The translations under genes and the position numbers were made by a program. From Chloroflexota bacterium (GTDB lineage: Bacteria > Chloroflexota > Dehalococcoidia > Dehalococcoidales > RBG-16-60-22), in NCBI GenBank assembly GCA_022574315.1, contig JACZSH010000024.1, positions 1-14,108 on the forward strand: a stretch of 14,108 bases of DNA, read 5' to 3'. The notes below the pieces were generated by a model that saw only the letters and a program-made list of their open reading frames with translations, was not told the origin of the DNA and made no database searches. Positions 13,118-14,108 of this stretch are shown in pieces (position 1 is the first letter of the stretch; each line of letters begins with the position of its first letter).

Positions 13118-13915
13118 TTAACGGGAGCCTGATGGGGAGTCGCGAAGGGTGACATCACCGGCGACAACCTCGGTCAGGTTCCCGTTTGCCTGTCTGAGGA
13201 GGAGATGGCCGTTTTCAGCCACCGATTCGGCGATGCCTTCCAAGACGTCACCGCCGGAGGTGACGGTGACCCGCCGGCCGAGGGTGACGAGGCGTCCGCG
13301 CCATTGCCGGAAAACAGCGTCACTGCCGGGCAGGGTGAGGTAGAGCGCCTCGATTTCCCGGAGGAGACAGCGTGTTATGTCAACACGGGAGACTTCTCTG
13401 CCGAGCTCACCGGAGAGGCTGGCGGCATCGGCCGGGATTCCGGGATAGGCGGCGGGGCGGAAATTGACGTTGAGGCCGATACCGATAACGGCATAAGCCA
13501 CTTTTTCGGCACGGAGGTCGGTTTCGACGAGGATGCCGCAGACTTTACGGCCGTTGACGAGGACGTCGTTGGGCCATTTTATCCCGGCCTTGAGGCCGGT
13601 TACTTTTTCCACGCAGTGGGCGACGGCGAGGGAGGCGAGCATGACGAGGGAAGGGAGCGAGGTCCTGGGGGGGCGGAGGATAAGGGAGAGGGAGAGGCTG
13701 CCCGGGGGAGAGAGCCAGGCCCTTTTGAGCCGGCCCCGGCCGGCGGTCTGCTCTCCGGCGATGATGGCGGTGCCTTCCGGGGCGCCGGCGCGGGCTTCCC
13801 GGCGGGCGAGGTCCATGGTGGAAGCCACGCGGGGGTAGTAAATAATGTTCCGCCCGACGAAGCGGGTGCCCAGTTTTTCAGTTATCAGTTCCGCAGATAA
13901 GGTGTCTTCAGGCAT
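13118..13915 (-). CDS. birA: Biotin-[acetyl-CoA-carboxylase] ligase, monofunctional
   Basis: This ligase activates biotin as biotinyl-AMP and transfers it to the carrier-protein lysine of biotin-dependent carboxylases. The 265-residue protein has the biotin-binding loop GEQTAGRGRLKRAW (54-67), GIKWPNDVLVNGRKVCGILVE (111-131) with Lys124 at the position of the catalytic lysine, IGIGLNVN (144-151), and a C-terminal SH3-like domain (about 208-258). It starts at the catalytic domain and lacks the N-terminal winged helix of E. coli BirA, so it should not act as the biotin operon repressor. GGAAGG precedes the ATG at 13915. The coding strand is strongly pyrimidine-rich between about 13630 and 13720, where a Ser/Leu/Pro-rich segment is encoded. 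Confidence 0.93.
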   Translation of the reverse strand: MPEDTLSAELITEKLGTRFVGRNIIYYPRVASTMDLARREARAGAPEGTAIIAGEQTAGRGRLKRAWLSPPGSLSLSLILRPPRTSLPSLVMLASLAVAHCVEKVTGLKAGIKWPNDVLVNGRKVCGILVETDLRAEKVAYAVIGIGLNVNFRPAAYPGIPADAASLSGELGREVSRVDITRCLLREIEALYLTLPGSDAVFRQWRGRLVTLGRRVTVTSGGDVLEGIAESVAENGHLLLRQANGNLTEVVAGDVTLRDSPSGSR

Positions 13916-13990
13916 ATTCCTTCCGTTTTCAAGATGCTGAGATACTTTAGCATATTGAGGGGGATGCCGGACAGGTTGCGAGGTTTTTGA

Positions 13991-14075
13991 TTGACCTCAC
14001 CCCCTTTATCCCCCTCTCCTGGGAGGAGAGGGGGAAGAATAAGAAAGAGGGGCTGACGCCCCTCTTAGACTCCCC
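13991..14075 (+). repeat. G/C-rich hairpin repeat
   Basis: After the C-rich box CTCACCCCCTTTATCCCCC come two strong hairpins. CCCCCTCTCCT (14010-14020) pairs perfectly with AGGAGAGGGGG (14024-14034) around GGG. AAGAGGGGC (14045-14053) pairs with GCCCCTCTT (14058-14066) around TGAC. The left part matches the reverse complement of the first bases of the window, so this is a dispersed element rather than a gene-specific terminator; only a short T-containing stretch follows. The segment 13916-13990 between it and birA, and the tail 14076-14108, hold no gene; the latter contains TATAAAGATAAT (14092-14103), possibly part of a promoter running out of the window. Confidence 0.6.
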
Positions 14076-14108
14076 GGGATATTTTGCATTCTATAAAGAT
14101 AATGCGGT

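Noticed and set aside
13630..13720. Polypurine tract as a special DNA structure
   Set aside because: The asymmetry is explained by the Ser/Leu/Pro-rich coding segment of birA; no mirror symmetry strong enough to support a triplex was seen.
13205..13900. 231-codon open frame antisense to birA
   Set aside because: It is fully inside birA on the opposite strand, is a low-complexity Gly/Asp/Glu product of the pyrimidine-rich birA strand, and has no family motif; birA itself has clear catalytic motifs.
14010..14066. Intrinsic terminator pair
   Set aside because: The hairpins are strong but not followed by a clear T-run, no gene in the window ends toward them, and the element is related to a repeat at the other window end.

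Overview
The window is about 14 kb of densely packed chromosome at moderate GC (my estimate is mid-50s percent). It carries purine and histidine biosynthesis genes, a small membrane-quality-control operon and a biotin ligase. Gene order, many GTG/TTG starts and two families of dispersed intergenic repeats suggest a Chloroflexota bacterium, most likely of the class Dehalococcoidia. That placement is inference; there is no rRNA or other phylogenetic marker here.

Layout. Positions 1-220 are intergenic: a fragment of a G/C-rich repeat, then a 110-bp MITE/REP-like palindromic element ending just before the purD ribosome binding site. Positions 221-4262 (+) hold purD-purE-purB-purC, a tight operon for four steps of IMP/AMP synthesis. 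Positions 4269-10348 (-) hold hisZ-hisG-hisD-hisC-hisB, read right to left and converging on purC with a 6-nt gap. Between hisD and hisC lie a second, inverted copy of the palindromic element, a candidate promoter, and a 16-codon upstream ORF with a strong Shine-Dalgarno (SD) sequence and a hairpin just before hisC. Positions 10349-10613 form a divergent control region with promoter candidates facing both ways, each overlapped by a palindrome. Positions 10614-13086 (+) hold a long NfeD/ClpP-class membrane protease, a short NfeD OB-fold protein and a stomatin-like slipin. Positions 13118-13915 (-) hold a biotin ligase without the DNA-binding domain. The window ends in G/C-rich hairpin repeat sequence related to the fragment at its start, in opposite orientation.

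The most unusual feature is hisG. It is one uninterrupted 477-codon frame containing two complete-length short-form ATP phosphoribosyltransferase units in tandem. The first keeps the N-terminal ALPKGR motif but has lost the PRPP-loop signature; the second keeps the TGQT PRPP loop but has a changed N-terminal motif. The adjacent hisZ encodes the HisRS-like regulatory subunit that short-form HisG requires, so this looks like a covalently fused, functionally asymmetric HisG pair working with HisZ.

Other points of interest are a probable CTG start for purD, the upstream ORF and hairpin at hisC, the operator-like palindrome on a near-consensus promoter of the nfeD-slipin operon, and the inverted pair of palindromic repeats. 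The his genes for the remaining steps (hisH, hisA, hisF, hisI/E) and most pur genes are not in this window.
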